Positions 1 through 15,000 of a stretch of 64,000 nucleotides of DNA are shown here, piece by piece. Made by a program: the position numbers and the translations under genes. The notes below the pieces were generated by a model that was given only the letters and a program-made list of their open reading frames with translations, had not been told where the DNA came from and searched no databases. Each line of letters starts with the position of its first letter. Within the stretch, counting starts at the first letter, position 1. The stretch is from the NCBI GenBank assembly GCA_009869945.1, contig WIXG01000062.1, positions 62,001-126,000 of the forward strand, read 5' to 3'. This DNA is from Mesaphorura yosii. Taxonomy: Eukaryota; Arthropoda; Collembola; Poduromorpha; Tullbergiidae.

Positions 1-3000
1 TGCATTTACCTGCATTGGTTTGTTGTGGCTCTGGATCATTTGCTGCATTTGGTGAGCCAATTGTGCCTGCTGCTGTTGGAGGGAAGATTGAGACATTGTC
101 GGTGAAGCTGTTGAGGGGGCTGAAGTTGCATGGAAGATTAGGAAGTGCTCGGCGAAGGCCAGGCTGTTTGGAAAAGCGAGAGCACATTGTGCACAGAAGG
201 CATTCTCTTTGGCTTTCGTCGCTTGAAGGAATCCGGAAAGCGAGTGGACGCTGACCGAGTGTTTGTGGAGTAAAGGTAGACTGGGGAAATTCATCGTACA
301 AAATTGACACGTAAAATGACCATCTCCTGTCCCACCTGCAGCAAGATTTTCTGCTGTTGTTGGAGACACTCCTGAGGGGGTCCCGATAGGTGACAAATGA
401 TGATGCCGTGGACTGGAGTTGAGGTCTCCATTGAGCAACGAACCTGAACAGGAGAAAGAGACATGAAATAAGATTTGCATACTTGCTACGTCGAGCAACA
501 CCACGCAGCCACGCAGTGACGCAGTCTGTGGCATTGGAATGAATTTGAATGCGTGTCAGTGTCACTGCTCAGTGGCCACAGCGGCAGTGGCATGAGTGAT
601 TTATTTACAAGCGCGTTAAGGGGCAAAATGAAACTCAGCTCAACTTACTGTGCATGGCCTGAACGTGAAGCTGCAGAGATTCCAGCGAAGTGCAGCTGTC
701 TTTGCTACAGTAGATGCTTGTCAATTTCGACGGGAGCATACTGCTGGGGAATGGAAGCATGAGACTGTTGGAAGATGAATGTTCCAATTCTGCTGCTGCC
801 GAGGCAGTGCTTCTAATTCTCCTTCCTCCACCACCGCCACCAAGGCTGCTGGTGCTACTTCCATGATGACTTGAATTCGGAGATGAAGTAGGAGTCCTCG
901 GAGAGATGGACCGTCTTTTATGGCTGCTGCTCGAATTATTCCCATTACCTTCAGGTTTCTCCGGGGTAGACGCATTAATTGGTCGGTGGTGGTGTGAGAC
1001 GTGCGTCTAAATGAAGAAAATCATAACACATAAATTATACGCTGCGTTCTTCGTTCTCGGGCAGGGCAAAAGCAGAATGTCTTGGCTCTTGGCTGGCAAG
1101 ACCGAGACCAAGACCCTGTAGGACAATATATCCATCCACCTGTCTAATTTTATCTTTCTTATGTGCTATTCCCAAGACAAAACGTTCTCTTGAAAACGCT
1201 ACACCATACTCGTGGGTCACGGCTGCCACAATTCCAATTTCAGTAAATTGGAGTTATTTAGATAGAAAAGCTTCTCGTGTTCTTGCGTTAATGAAAGTTC
1301 CGACAATGACAACAGCAGCAGACAGACAATAATCGCACTTATGCATATGCACATGAGCGTACGCGGGTAGCGGGTTGGGCTGAAGTTAACTCCCACTATT
1401 CGAGATTGCATTTCTGTAATTATGTGTCACGTCACGAGGAAAGAATCTCTCACTTTCTCTTCGAGCGTCGCCTCTCATTCACATACTCGACTCGAGTAAT
1501 TACGAAATACATCATTGCTCCTCGATCCAGAAGTACAATGGAACTAATTTAAAGTCGGCATTTGCATCGTTTATTGGGACTTGCTAAAGTACAAGTACAA
1601 ATTACTCCAGATTCTGATTTTGCATTTGCATTCCCGTCAGTGCGTTACGATTCAGTGGTTTTCGTCTCTCATTTCTCATGAGCATAGGCCAGAAGATAAG
1701 ATTAAAGAAGCCGTGAGCGAGCGAGATCAAGAATGATTTACCTGTAACTCATCCCCTGTGAGAAATGTCCCAGTACACTGAAGACATCCTAAAGTGAGCA
1801 AATGTATGCAATAAAACATGTGCGACTAAATCACAGTGAAGCTTTACGCAATCAACTTTGACGGACGGTAATTTATTGCGTACTGCCCACTGTGTATTCC
1901 GTATGAATTAGCATCAACTTACTGAATGGTCCAGGACTAGGCGTGCTCCCATGTAAAGACTCCTTTTTGTGATTTTGCATATGCGAAGTGAGTGCAGCGG
2001 CAGTATTGTACCCACGATTGCAGACTACGCATTGGTACGGCTTCTGATTATCGTGGGTCTTCATGTGAATCTTCAAGTGATCGCTGCAATTAAGTCCCAA
2101 CACAAATCTCATTAAGAAATTGTTGGCAGCCAGTGGCCGATTGCTGCAATTTCGCCTTTTGCCAACCACATCGCTAGATGTCACGCTTCATCTAGCATTT
2201 TGACATTTCGCCTTTTGCGTGACTGTGCCTCGTGTCAACTAATAAGCGTTAATCGTACAAAAAATTAATACGAAGGTCATAGTCACGTATTGTTATTGTT
2301 TATTTTTCATTGGGACTGTTCCTGTCCTCGCTGCCACAGGGCACAAAAGAGAGGAAATGAAGCATCAGAATTTGATGCTGGAATTATTTATATTCTCCTC
2401 ATTCATCGCTCTTCCCGTCTATTTAGCAATTCAGAGACTATTCGTGCGTGAGTGATGCGCAAGTGACCAAAACCAAATTACTGGAAATAGGTTTGACTTT
2501 GACATGCATCCAAGATCATTTGCAAAAATAGTATTGTGGGAAGAGGCGGGTTCGTAGAGAAATGTTTAATGTTTCATATTTAAAAACTTGAGGGGTTTGA
2601 ATTTAACGTTGCAATTAAGACGACCGGCTCACTATTTTGCAGCTCCGAAGAGGGCAACTCCATGTCCAATACATTGTTCGTTTTATTAGTGATATATATG
2701 TTCAAATATCACTTACCTTCTTGAGAATGCCGATTCGCAATGCGGGCATCGGTACTTCTTGTCACCCGTGTGCAGTTTGACATGGCGGTCACGACTGCGC
2801 TTGTGCTTGAATAGTCTTTGGCAGAAATCACACTTGAATGGCATTTGGTCGCTGTGGCTCTGTGCAGGGTAAAGAGAAAGTGGGACAATAAGTAAAAGGT
2901 TAGAAATCAAAGCACGGAATTGACGAAACGGCAAGAGTTAGGAGATAAACAGAGCCAACTGACAAAAACAAAAAGCCGGCAACCCCTTCAATTTGGTACA

Positions 3001-6000
3001 CCCTCCACACTACATAGTAAGTACCATCAGCATCAGATTCGTATCATAATTAAATCAAAACTGTACTGCATTAAATGAACCGTGCATTTCTTGGTAGAAA
3101 GGAAGGGATCTATGATTCTGGAGCCACAGCTTGATTTTGCTTTTTGCTGAGGTTGACAATTATGAAAGTCATGTAACGAGCCCAAGAATGATGACGAGAC
3201 AAAAAATATCAAATTCGAGCATAATTTAAGTTTGAGTTTAAGGTTGAGGCTCCAAAGCTATTAAAACAGTTACTTCGATAACGTGAGGACTCACGACGAA
3301 GCCTCAAACTAAAAAGCTCGGTCGGTACTTTTCCCGGTGGGTGACTGTGATTGTACAAAAAGGCGTCTGTTCGTGCACGAGTTCCGCTTAAACAAACATG
3401 TGACAGTAATCAGAAGGACGTTTCCTTTCTGTCTCAGCCTTACTTGACTAAACTCGCAGCTCGTAGCTCTCCAATGAACCATAAAATCTCAGATTCCAGG
3501 AAAAGAGGATACGAGAGAGCAACAGAGCAAGTGCGAGTGCACCGAGCTTACGATCTTGCATCATCGCATTAACTCAAGTCTTAACCTTGCATAATTATTG
3601 TCCTTGTCATTGAATTGTGCATTCAATTTAAGTGCCAAATTTTACTACGCATGCACTGCATTAATGCTAACAGCATTGACCCGTTCAAGTTCACCCTAAT
3701 CTGGACTTGGCATGTGTCCAGTCTGCAGTCTGGTCCAACTACATGTTTACATACTTAAACGCACAAAAACAAACGTAATTCTGTCTAAGTACCGCACTCT
3801 CGTTATCAAAATTTAATATTGACAAAGGCCGGCTCCGTCGACTGTCAATCCCATTTCCGTTGACCGTTGCTTATCACTTATCGGTAAACTTCGTGCTTAT
3901 GCCTTATCAGTATTGGATTTTCAAACTATGCATAGTCGAACACGAGCCTGAAGAGCCGAGAGGGACTAACTCATCACTTGTCCCAAAATTCCAGGGAAAT
4001 GCGCAAAACGTGAGCTTGTAAATCAGTTCAGAGATAAGCTGAAGAATGACAACCGATTTTAAGAAATCATCAACAATCTCAACAATGGACGCGGTACGGG
4101 TAACTTGTACGTTATAACATTTTGGCCTCCGTTCTTAGCATGTCATCTCATCACAGCGCAGGCAGAGAGGAAATCAAAATAATTATTTCCTGCCACTCCA
4201 GAATTTTTGAAAGGTAAGACAATGGATTTTGGGGAAGAAACGAATCACGACTTTGGTGATTGAATCTAAATGACAGCAGCAGCGAGCTACTGTTTTGGGA
4301 GACCCATGATTAATTGTCATTCTATTACCTTCCTACTTCCTTGTGTATAGTAAATCGGAAAATTGATGATTTATAAATTATGACTAATGCTCGGTGACTT
4401 TTTCGAGCTTCTTTACTTTACTCAATCTTAGGAATTCCTGTCCACAATTTGAGTGTATAATAAATTGACCGAAGGGACCAGTCTCAAACTTTGAGTATTC
4501 CCAATCACGAAGTACGAAAGGGCTGGCTCAACAAAGGGAAGAATGAGAAACGGTTCGCGTACCTGTTCGTGTTTCTTGAGATAAGACAGCCTTGGGAAGC
4601 TTTTTTCACAGAACTGACAAGAGTAGGGTGTCGACTCAGTTGGTCCAATTGTGAAATGGATCTCTTGCTCATTCCCGTCCGTAATCAGCGAGTTGGGTGT
4701 CGCACATGAACTTGGCGACAGTGAAATCTGGTCTTCATCGGCTGTCTCCTCTGCTGAATTCCAAGACAGACTGGGGTCACTTCCAATCGAATCTGTCAAC
4801 AAACAATACGTGATCCATCATTTCCGCTTCAGCGTGGACCTTACTTGAAACTAAGCTAATGTGAGTACGCGTTCAGTGCACGCCGCGCAAGAGGACATGA
4901 ACTCACTTGGAGTTAATGATAAGGACAAGGAGTTTTGTCTAAAAATTATTAACCTGGAAAAATATGATCTTTGAGGTCGCAACCACTTCCATTTGCTCAG
5001 CTAGTTTGTTCACTCATTCCTAACACTGAAAGCTGGAATTTTGACCATCAACGTTTTTTAAACTGACTTGAACTTTACAACTTGAGAATTTTTCCTTAAT
5101 TACTGTGCCTTAAATTCTTATGCGTATTACGAATACGATCGCAGCTGCAACGACTCCCGGATTACTGTGGGTCGTGGATCCTTCTCCCTTTGGATTTGAT
5201 AATCTTAATCCCACTCGCTCTTAGTCATGGCATGGCACTTGTACCTTTGTAAATTATCACCAGCACCATCACAAAAGAATACCGCAGTCGCAGCCGTGCC
5301 GGAGCCACGTCTAATTTGAATATCCGTACTAAATGTGATTTTAAGTCGTTCTTCACTCTTCGCCGTTCACCCCACACAACTATCAAAAAAGAGCGAGCAG
5401 CTGTGGCCGTCGCTGTGGGCTCTCGAACAATAAAAGGAACCATAAAAATTGGACTAAAATAGTAAGAAAATTAACCACCACGGCCGGTGTGGTGAATGAG
5501 TGAGAGAAAGATGCACCCTTCACCACAATCGATGGCGTATCGAGCCTCATGAATGAAAAATCCTGAGTCGAACAAGTGTCCTGCCAAATATTCAAAGTAC
5601 CCACCTGTGATACTCGGATCCTTATTCGCTTGTTGTATCTTCTCAATCAGGAGTTCTAGTTTACTACTGTTTCCTTTGAACAACATAATACCATGCGATT
5701 AAAGTCGGCCTGAGAATAACTCCATCCATGAGACTGCACACGGGGTGAGTTGCACTTTGTTAGGCTGCACTTTGCACCTTTGGCTCTAGTTTACGCAAAT
5801 GTACTGCAAACACCAGCAGTCACACCTCCAGCTTCTATTATGTTCTGCAGCAAGAATAAATTGTGGATACACCTCCACCGTGGTTTAATATTTGTCGATT
5901 TCACACGGCCCGCTGCTCTTAACAATGAAACAAAATGCATTGATTACGTAAATGATCTGCAATTGTATAGCAAGTCCCTTAAAACAGATAAATTCATATG

Positions 6001-9000
6001 TGAATTATTAACTATAATGTAAAAACAATCCTGCGACCGCAATTCACTGACATCACTGAAACTGAACGAACTCAACAACACGACTGAAGTCACCTTCACC
6101 CTTCACCCACCGCACACGAACGAACGACGAAGGGTCTCAAGTCAGATAATTAACGCAGTTTGAATTTTGAACTCGCGACTCGCGAGGATCGTACGAGACA
6201 AGAGGGATGACGAATTGACGATCACCTCGAGTCAATTCAGGTATGCGTGCGAGGAGAACAATGGAAGAGAAAAGACAGAGGATCTCCAGCGGGTCAATCG
6301 ATCAAAAATCACTTGACATGAAATAATTCTTGAACACAACAACAAAAGTACGTGAGTGCCACGTCTCATGTGCGTTGTGCAGGATGTGTATTGCAGTTGC
6401 AGGCGCAGGATCGGGACCGGACCCACTTCACAGTTCACAGAGCACAAGTACAAGAAACAGCAACAGTGAGGTTTATGAGATGCAATGATAGATTGGGCGT
6501 CCGAGGGTCCAGCACAAGAACAGAACTGATGATGATGATATGTCAATTTGGTGGCTGTACAGTAATTTTCAGCTTAAATTGTGAGCCGAGACGATAGATC
6601 GACTGCACCTACTGTGCGCCTTGTTTATGTAAATGTTCACCTTAATTTCAAGTCTAGTCAAGGGCCGAGCCAAGTTGAGACACTCGAGCCCAGAACAATT
6701 GTTTGTTTCTGTTTCTACTCGGGACGCGAAGAATTATGGTAATGACCGTGATGAGACGGACCCTCCGCTGTACTCACTCAATCGTAATACAATGACTTAA
6801 CAAAGAGACTGTCAAAGACCAACTGCCTGGTTTGGTGGCGGTGGACTTGGAATTGGACTCGATCTCTGCCTGACTGCCTGGTGGTGGTGTATTGTGTTTT
6901 CTTTAGAAGATTATCTCACTGAAGGCCTGCCCGGCCTGTGCGTTTCTGACTGCGATGCAGTACAAGATTTACAGTGACTCGGTCCGTATTTGCTTTAATA
7001 CTATCAACTCGTCCCTAGCGCTGGTGCTAGCGCTGGCACTGGCCATGGTGGTAAATAATTTTTGGTATTGGTGGTTATTATATGCGGTCTCTCGAGTATA
7101 ACAATCACCCTCACCTCCTCCGGCACGTTCATCACTGGCTTCTCTACAGCGCTAACCCGTACGCGTACGCGTATCCTTCATCCGTACGCCGGCCGCTCCT
7201 TGTACTCATGCTACGACGGTACTAAACTCACCATCAACATCAACTCAGATCATTATTGTTGTACTTGTTGACTACGCGTACGCACGCATTGCATAAGTAT
7301 ATCTCAATTTGGGATTTCAAGTACCAGGAGAGCAGACGCGAATTGAATTGAGCGAGCCTTCTTGTAGCCACACCACCAAGTGCAGTTTATGACTACGTTT
7401 GGTCTCCGCGCAAGCCACATGAGGTTTCCAATTGGTTTGTTCAGGTTTTGAGTCTGCTGCATGTGATGTGGGATTGGATTAAGTCTGCTGTCGCACATCG
7501 CACTCACGATCGTACTAATATTTTCGAAAAGTACACGACACACGAGAAAGAAAGTCCCCACCACGGCACGGTTAGGACTACGACTCGAATTGTGAATTTA
7601 TGTTTCAGGGCTGGAGCCTGTGCTGGTGACAAAGCGTTTCATAACTTGCGGTGTTTATTCTGGAGAGTCCGAACAAGTAACCCCGGGCTAGGCGATGGGT
7701 AATTACGGATACAAGCTAGAGAACTAGACCACTGATGAGTGGGTTGTTATTCTTCCTACCCGTCATAGTCTATTTTCTATTATTGGCTTACGAACATGCG
7801 TTAATGAGTTTTGGACGAGGACACTGAATGACCGAATCCTGTCCCTGAAACAAGAACGCGCACGCATGAAATTAGCATCACGTACGTTTAAGGCTTCTAG
7901 ACCACGAAGGGCGAAGGCCTAATTTCTGACTTGACTGCCTGAGTGCTAATGGCTTACATGTTTGGTAATTTGTGAATTAGCTCCTTGTTTAACTCATTAG
8001 CAGTTTGTCATTGATCACCGACCAAAAACCAAACTGAAGTTACGACTTAGCTGGCATTCGCATTGCATATCGCATTCGTTTACTGTAAAAATGTCTCCTA
8101 ATTCGTGCCAGAATTCGTGTTCACTGTAGCTGCATCTGCAGCGTGTACCCCACTTTTGAATCGAGCATGCCCGTGGATTAATTCTCAGGAATTCAATAAA
8201 CCATTGTAAATTGAGTGCGATATGCTTGTTGGCTCCTTGTCTTGCCTTGTTAACCCAAGCACCATGCCTGCTCTGCCTTTGATGAGCAAAACAAATACGC
8301 GAACAAGATGAATGAGGTGCTAATTGTATGAAAAGGTTTCAGATTCGAGTCAAGAACAATGCTAAATTAAATTTACACTTCTCAGATGAGGAGCTTCTCA
8401 GTTGCAAGCCGTTGTCGTACACGCGTGAATCCATCTTCATCATAACAATTACAATCGCAATTCTTGCGAGCGCACTGCAGCAACTTCTGTTCATTGATAC
8501 TGAATAAATGAAAGATTCAGCGATTGACAATGGCAATAATGGTGCGCATCTTGGAGAAATACTCGGAATCAACTGTATAATGACACGACATACGACAGCA
8601 CAGCGTCATGAACGAGTATTGTTCCGCGTGTCACCAAGAGTCATTCAAAGCCCTTCTGCCGTTGTAATTTCATAGCATTCATGGGTCCTGTTTGTTCAGT
8701 GTGGACCACGCTGAGCGAATCAACAGACCTGCTAACGATGGCCGTGTGACAAGCTGCTGACGATTGGCAGCAAGATTCTAAAAAAATGATAAATTCTTCA
8801 AGCTGATTTTCGCTTCCGACATTCAAATAGAATGAGCTTCAAAATTCTTGTAAAAAATCATGGACGCAGGTAAATTTTCAATCACCAGCACCAAATTCAT
8901 ATTCATACCTTTTGAACTTGACTTTCCTTTGTGGAGCAAATGCAACGCAAACCAAACAAAGCACTCACTCTACAATGGAGCTCTAAATAAATGTTTCGTG

Positions 9001-12000
9001 TGTGCATGCACTTGTTCGTCGGATGAACTTTGCTTTTACCAATTTTTTGTCTATTCACACACCGCGAATTTTCGACTCAAGTTTGCATGATTTTATTGTT
9101 CCATTTTATGGTTTAAGTGATCAGACACGACGCACGGACGAATTCTGGTGCAAAATGTGAGAGAGGACAGGTTGAATGATTTCACGTATGAGCATAATGA
9201 TGGCATGAACCAAAATCATTCATGGTTACCAGACTCAGCGCAGTCGCGCAATGTTGGCATTGTTATTGTTGTTTCATAGTTTCATGGTCTCAACGATCTC
9301 GATTCTCATCATTTGACTGCTGCTACTAAACAGAGCCACATCCACAATCCAGTTGAGTGTCACATTACTGCATGAAAAATAGCACTTGGCACTGCACGCA
9401 CGCGTATTTGGGTTAAATCGTTGATGGCGTGTTGTATTTCTGAATGGGGCAATGGGCAATAATCACATGACATGACGTAGATTGTGTCACAGCACCACAG
9501 CCACGTCGCAAACGATAATGATGTGGGATGATCGCTGCTCGCTTGTAACATGTTATTATTGGAGACAGCACAAAATCTGTCTCCACCACCGAAAAACCTC
9601 ATAGAATAATCTGTATGACTAAACCAATACGCAGTCACAATTCACACAAATCATGTTTAATGTGTTTGTGGTGACACGAACGAGAGACGGCTCACATTTT
9701 ATTTATAACTGTCTCATTTTTACGCGTTGTACAGCCCCAAAATTATGGCTTGTGGTCGCGTCATTCGGCTCGCTCGGTCAATCTCAGGCAAGGCCAGAAA
9801 CTGCGTGCCGTTTGCAAAAGTGTCAAACACATGACAAATGATCCTTTAATAGAATGAAATGCGACTTTATGACACATCGTCGCTTGTTTTTGTCCGTTTG
9901 CCTCGTTGCCTGTGGTCTCTGGCTGCGTCTGCGTTTTGCATCATTTGCTATCTGTGCTATTGACACAATGTCAAATGCATCATTTCCAGATTCGGTCGGT
10001 CGTCCAGAATTTGAATGAGATCAAATGAAGTGGCCGCAACAGCGCAGAAAGCTAACTCTTTCTAAATTATATGTTCAAACCATTCACCATTTCATTCAAT
10101 AACGAAAGGAAGGTGTAAAGTATAAAATGTGTGGCAATTAAAAATAGAAACTGATCACACAATGCAGCACTTAATAATTGTTCATCCCGATTCACCAAAT
10201 TCGCACTTGTGCGGTTAAAACCCATTGTGTGCTTGACGTGGTGTGGGCGTCGGGTTCATTTTCAGCTCCCACACGCGTTAATTGTGTCGTATTCCAATTC
10301 TGATGAATTTAATCAGGTGTTTATTGTTTGGTGCTTCGTTGCGCTTCCATACTGGCATTGACAATGTTTGTGTTACGCTGCTTGAGCGAGCGCGAATTGT
10401 CCCAATTATCGTTTACGGCTGTGGAGACCAGCAGCACCCAATTTCTGTTTAATTTGCATTCAGCGATAAGGTGAAGCCAATTCTCGCGAATTTTGTCTTA
10501 ATCTCGGCAAAACAAAAATGCCCGTTTAAAAAACGCTGAGCCAGCCTTGAGAGCAGTTCGTGACTTGTGGCACAAATCGTAATCGTAACATGTGTAATAT
10601 GAAGATGTGATGTCAAGTCTTATCATAATCGTAATATTTATAACTTCTCAAGAAACGATTGCTTTGCGTGCTCAAACCGTTTAGTCTGCTCACTAGCTGC
10701 CAGTCGCCACTCGCCAGATGCCAATTTCGTTCTGCCCTCACCAGCCTTACATTACGATACGAATGTGGTTGTTGAATTTGCAATTGTTTACACTTTAAAC
10801 ATGATATATTTACATTCATCGTGGGAAGTTGGCGAAATTCTTCTCCAATCTGTAGCCTGTTAATGAGTACTGTCAATATTAGAACAATACTGCGTGGGTT
10901 ATGTAACTGTTTATATCGTAACTTAATTTTTTGTTCTTCAAGTTGTCTATTTTGCGATTTTCTTCGAATAACTCGTAAAAATTACAGCACTTCTGCGAAT
11001 CAATTCTCCTTGCTCTAGCGGAACGCAAAGTTTATGTATTGGTCATCAATTGTTTAATTAAGCGAGACGCTGCACTAAAAGTTCAACGTCCGATCTGCGT
11101 CGTTCGGTAAAAACGCGAGCAGGAAGTCGAAGGAAATTAATTTTTGTGAAAAGCGACGAAATACCGGACCAAATAATTGATTTCGAATTTACATCAATTT
11201 TTATATCGCATCAGAAAAGCAGAAATCTCAAAACTCAAAAGTGTAATGGCGATGCTGGCAAATTGATGGCATTTTTCTTTGAAGGCCTGCTTCGCGGAGA
11301 TTTGACAGATTACGTGATTTTCCATAAAAAGAAGCCGATGAGGTTCGTCCAACAATCACCTTTTTGCCTTTCCCCGTTTTCGCCGTCGCCGTGATGGTGT
11401 ATTGACACTTTCGGAGTGGTTGAGATTATTGCTTTTCGGTATTCAAGCGGAAAATTATACTGCTCGAGGGATACGGTAATCGTCCACTTTTTACATGCTT
11501 CAACGACGGACGGAACCTTTTGCAACGAGTTGTCAGCTCGATTGAAGATTTCCGAATTCCAAAATTGCACAAAAATTGGGAGCTTGAATTTCGTCGCACA
11601 ACAGGCAAAAACTCTTCACAGTTCAATTATTTCGCATAGCCATCGCCATGAACAATGTAATACAGTTGATAAAAGTCGCCAACGAGTTCATTCTGGCTTT
11701 CGTAAGCGTACGCATATTATTGACATTTATGTTGACGACCGTGGTGGCGTTCTCCGTTCATATGAAATCAATTGATTGAATATAATTCGTCGCGGTAGTC
11801 GATACAACAATGAGCATGTGTGCTTGTGTTGCATTCATTCTATTTATCGGAGAGGAGGAACTGTGCTTAATCATCGCATTATACAAGCATTATTGTAACT
11901 AATTCGATCCTGTGTCGTGTCCCGTCTCCTTCGGCAGCGCTGCTTTACGCATTTATATTTGGCTTGAATCAGATGACAACGGTGTATTGCAACGCAAAAG

Positions 12001-15000
12001 GAATGAAAATGAAGGGATGATGGTTTAGAGATTGGGGAACTTGAGACAAATGTGAAATGTAAAACGCACAAGTAAGTAGTGGAATGGGCCTTTCAGTAAG
12101 ACATGCGTAAGTACGCACAGAAGGAGTCGCAGCCGGTAATGCCGGTACAAAAAATCACTTAACACTATTCCCATTCTCATCCGCTCCACTACCGAGCCGA
12201 GGCCGAGCCTTGCATCTTCTTGTGAGGTTAGGAAAACATTATTATAATTTTTATGAGATTTTCGGAAAAAAATCAGTCGAGTGTGATGAATTAGATTCTT
12301 GTTACGCTATGGACAACCAGCAGCATTGAGAAAATTATCCTTACGCGTCAAAGGAGACGTGATTTTCTTTTAATTCCTTTCTGTCCCTCTTGTGTCTTGC
12401 CTCAGCGCAGGTAAACGTAAACCGATCATGATCAGATACGCTGTTCGCTCGCTCAAAGGAGTTCACAACAAGTTGTGCATATTCAAGGCAAATTATGACG
12501 AAAAGGAGATCGAGTGATTCAGAAGAAGGATGCTCGATGCACGAACGGAGACAAGCAGATCGTGTACAAAAGATTTTTTGCCTGCCTCTGCACTGCACTA
12601 CACCACACCGCAATGCTACTGCTATTTACACATGACTGAGTAAAAGTGATTAAAGGGGTTTGTCTTGTCTCTCGTTCTCTTTTAACTGTGCGCCAAGCGA
12701 GCCGTCTCTCATAATTTATGCCGTTCGACAGTCGGCACCTTTCTACTCCGTTGTGGCCATGTTTATTGCCAATGTTATTTATAGACAGGCAGGATTCGTA
12801 CTCGTACAAGTTCACACCTTTCTCTTTGAACCGAGTGTCCCATGCGGAAAGGATTCTCAAGATTTAAGAGTCGAAACTAATTAATTTTTTCATTCACCAC
12901 AAAAACCAAGACCGAGACCAAAACAAAGGCGAAAGCGAAGAACAGAGGAGGCATAATGTCCGGTTGTTTTGCGCAAGAAAAAAGATGATTTCTTAAAATA
13001 GTTGTACTCACCAAGCAATTTTGAGACCGTTGATCTTTGGGATATTACAAAACTCGTACAAACTAATCCTTTCATGAGCATTTTAAGGGATTACGTGACA
13101 GGTCAGGCCAAGGCGCAGCAGCGTCAGAAAAAATCACATCTTGTCATCAACCTGCTCCATGAAAATGAGCAATCGACTGTAAAATACGAGCCCAGACCCC
13201 AGAGCCCGAACCAGAGCCCAAATTCCAATCTAAATCCAAGTCTTAAATCATCACTCTAAAATATCCAAACCTGTGAGTGAAAGGTGATACTTTTCTGGTT
13301 CTTCATAGACAATGGAGTTTGGGGAGAAGTTATTTTAATACAAATTGATGTGTGAAGGATAACTGAATCCCATCACTTTTTATCATCCTGAAACAATGAA
13401 GACCGAGATTTGTGGTTTGAATCGTCATTATGATCCCAAGCTCGCCTGCCTTCTTGTGTGCAGGAATCTGCTCTGGAACCTTAAGCTGCGTGCTTAGTTC
13501 AGAGTGACGATGAAAATGAAGATCAACAGAGTAGAAAATAATAAAAATAGGCAGACGACGACGAAGGCGATTGCGATGGCTGGGATTGGAAAGATGCAAA
13601 GTGCGATTGGAGATTATTAATGGTTACGATTTACAGGATTTACTGTGCCGTGAGGTAAGTGAGTGAACAGGAAATGATGCGTGAAAACAATGGAGCGGTC
13701 CGTAAGTGGCTTCTGAATTGAAACCTCGCCTGGAAAATCCAAAATCCTTTGGAAAGGATAAAAATAAAGTCTCAAGATCAGCACTGGAATTTCCTGACGC
13801 GAAGACGACGTTCAAGCGAAGCCTGGCTAATTGATTATTTATTGGCATTAAATTCACAAGTCGTAAATATTTGTTGAGATCTTGCTCCACTCATGTCGAA
13901 ATGTCAAGCCCCAATTTGTGAGCACATTTTTCACATTCCTCGTGCCTGCCTCTTATGAGAGTTAAGAGTGTTTTTGCCTTATCTGTGTGCATTGTGAGCC
14001 CACTGACTGCTGCCTGCGATTTTAAGGTCAGCAAGTTTTCTCTGCTACTTGACTGGCTCGATAATGTCACCATAAATAATACGTCTTTGTTGACATTCCA
14101 GCAGCAATGACAACAATAACAGTGGTGTTATTGTATTGCATTGCATTGTTGAGTCAATTCGGAAATTGATTGATGATGAAATCATTTAGGAGTTGGGTCT
14201 CAGCGTTCAGCAGTAGTGCAGTAAATTAATACGCAAGCCCTCCTCAAAGCGACCCCACAGCAGTTTAGGAAATGGAAATCGGCCTCTTGAGTTTACAGAT
14301 TTCTAAATTCTCGACCGACGAGCCTGATTCTGCATTTTGAGCTTGTGTGGGAAATCGGCAAGTAAATTAAGACTGGGATCGCACTGCATTGTCGACTTGG
14401 GAGCACATTGATGATGAGAAAGAAAAGTTAATAATATTCCTGTGAGGATATTTTGCATCTTCGGTTAGTGGGAACAAGAATGTGGAAAAATGCACTGCAC
14501 CGCGCCGCCGAAGTGCAGCGGTGTGCAGTTAAGAGTGGAAGAGACGATAAAGGGTCGTGATTTACCATGAATCATTTCTTCGCGTTAATTATAATACTCC
14601 CATTTTTCACTCTTTGCGCTTGTGAAGGATCGTAAATTCGTAACGCGTCTAGTCTGCGACTGCACTGCGTCCAACAACAAAACGAACCTGTTAACTGCTA
14701 ATCTCATCTTTACTCCAATTTTCACGAAACACAAAGTGCGTGCAGCGTACAGCGTCAGTGTGCAATGTGCATTGTGCAAGCGAAACATGATTTAAGAACA
14801 AAGGAAGGGTTTGAGAAAGGGTTCATCATCATCTCGACAGCGGTGTGAAGAAATTGTTTGCAATCTTGTGAAGGGAAACTGAGTTAATGAGGTTTTCGTC
14901 TGACTCGGTCGACATTTGCGTTCGCGATTTGCGCAAATAAAGTCAAAGCTATCCATAATTAAGTTCGTGAATTCCTTATCGCAGTTGAAATGTTAGAATT

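Noticed and set aside
7733-7775. CTGATGAG, the start of a hammerhead ribozyme core
   Set aside because: A short stem can be drawn after it, but the required GAAA and cleavage triplet are missing. Other CTGATGA copies in the window also fail.
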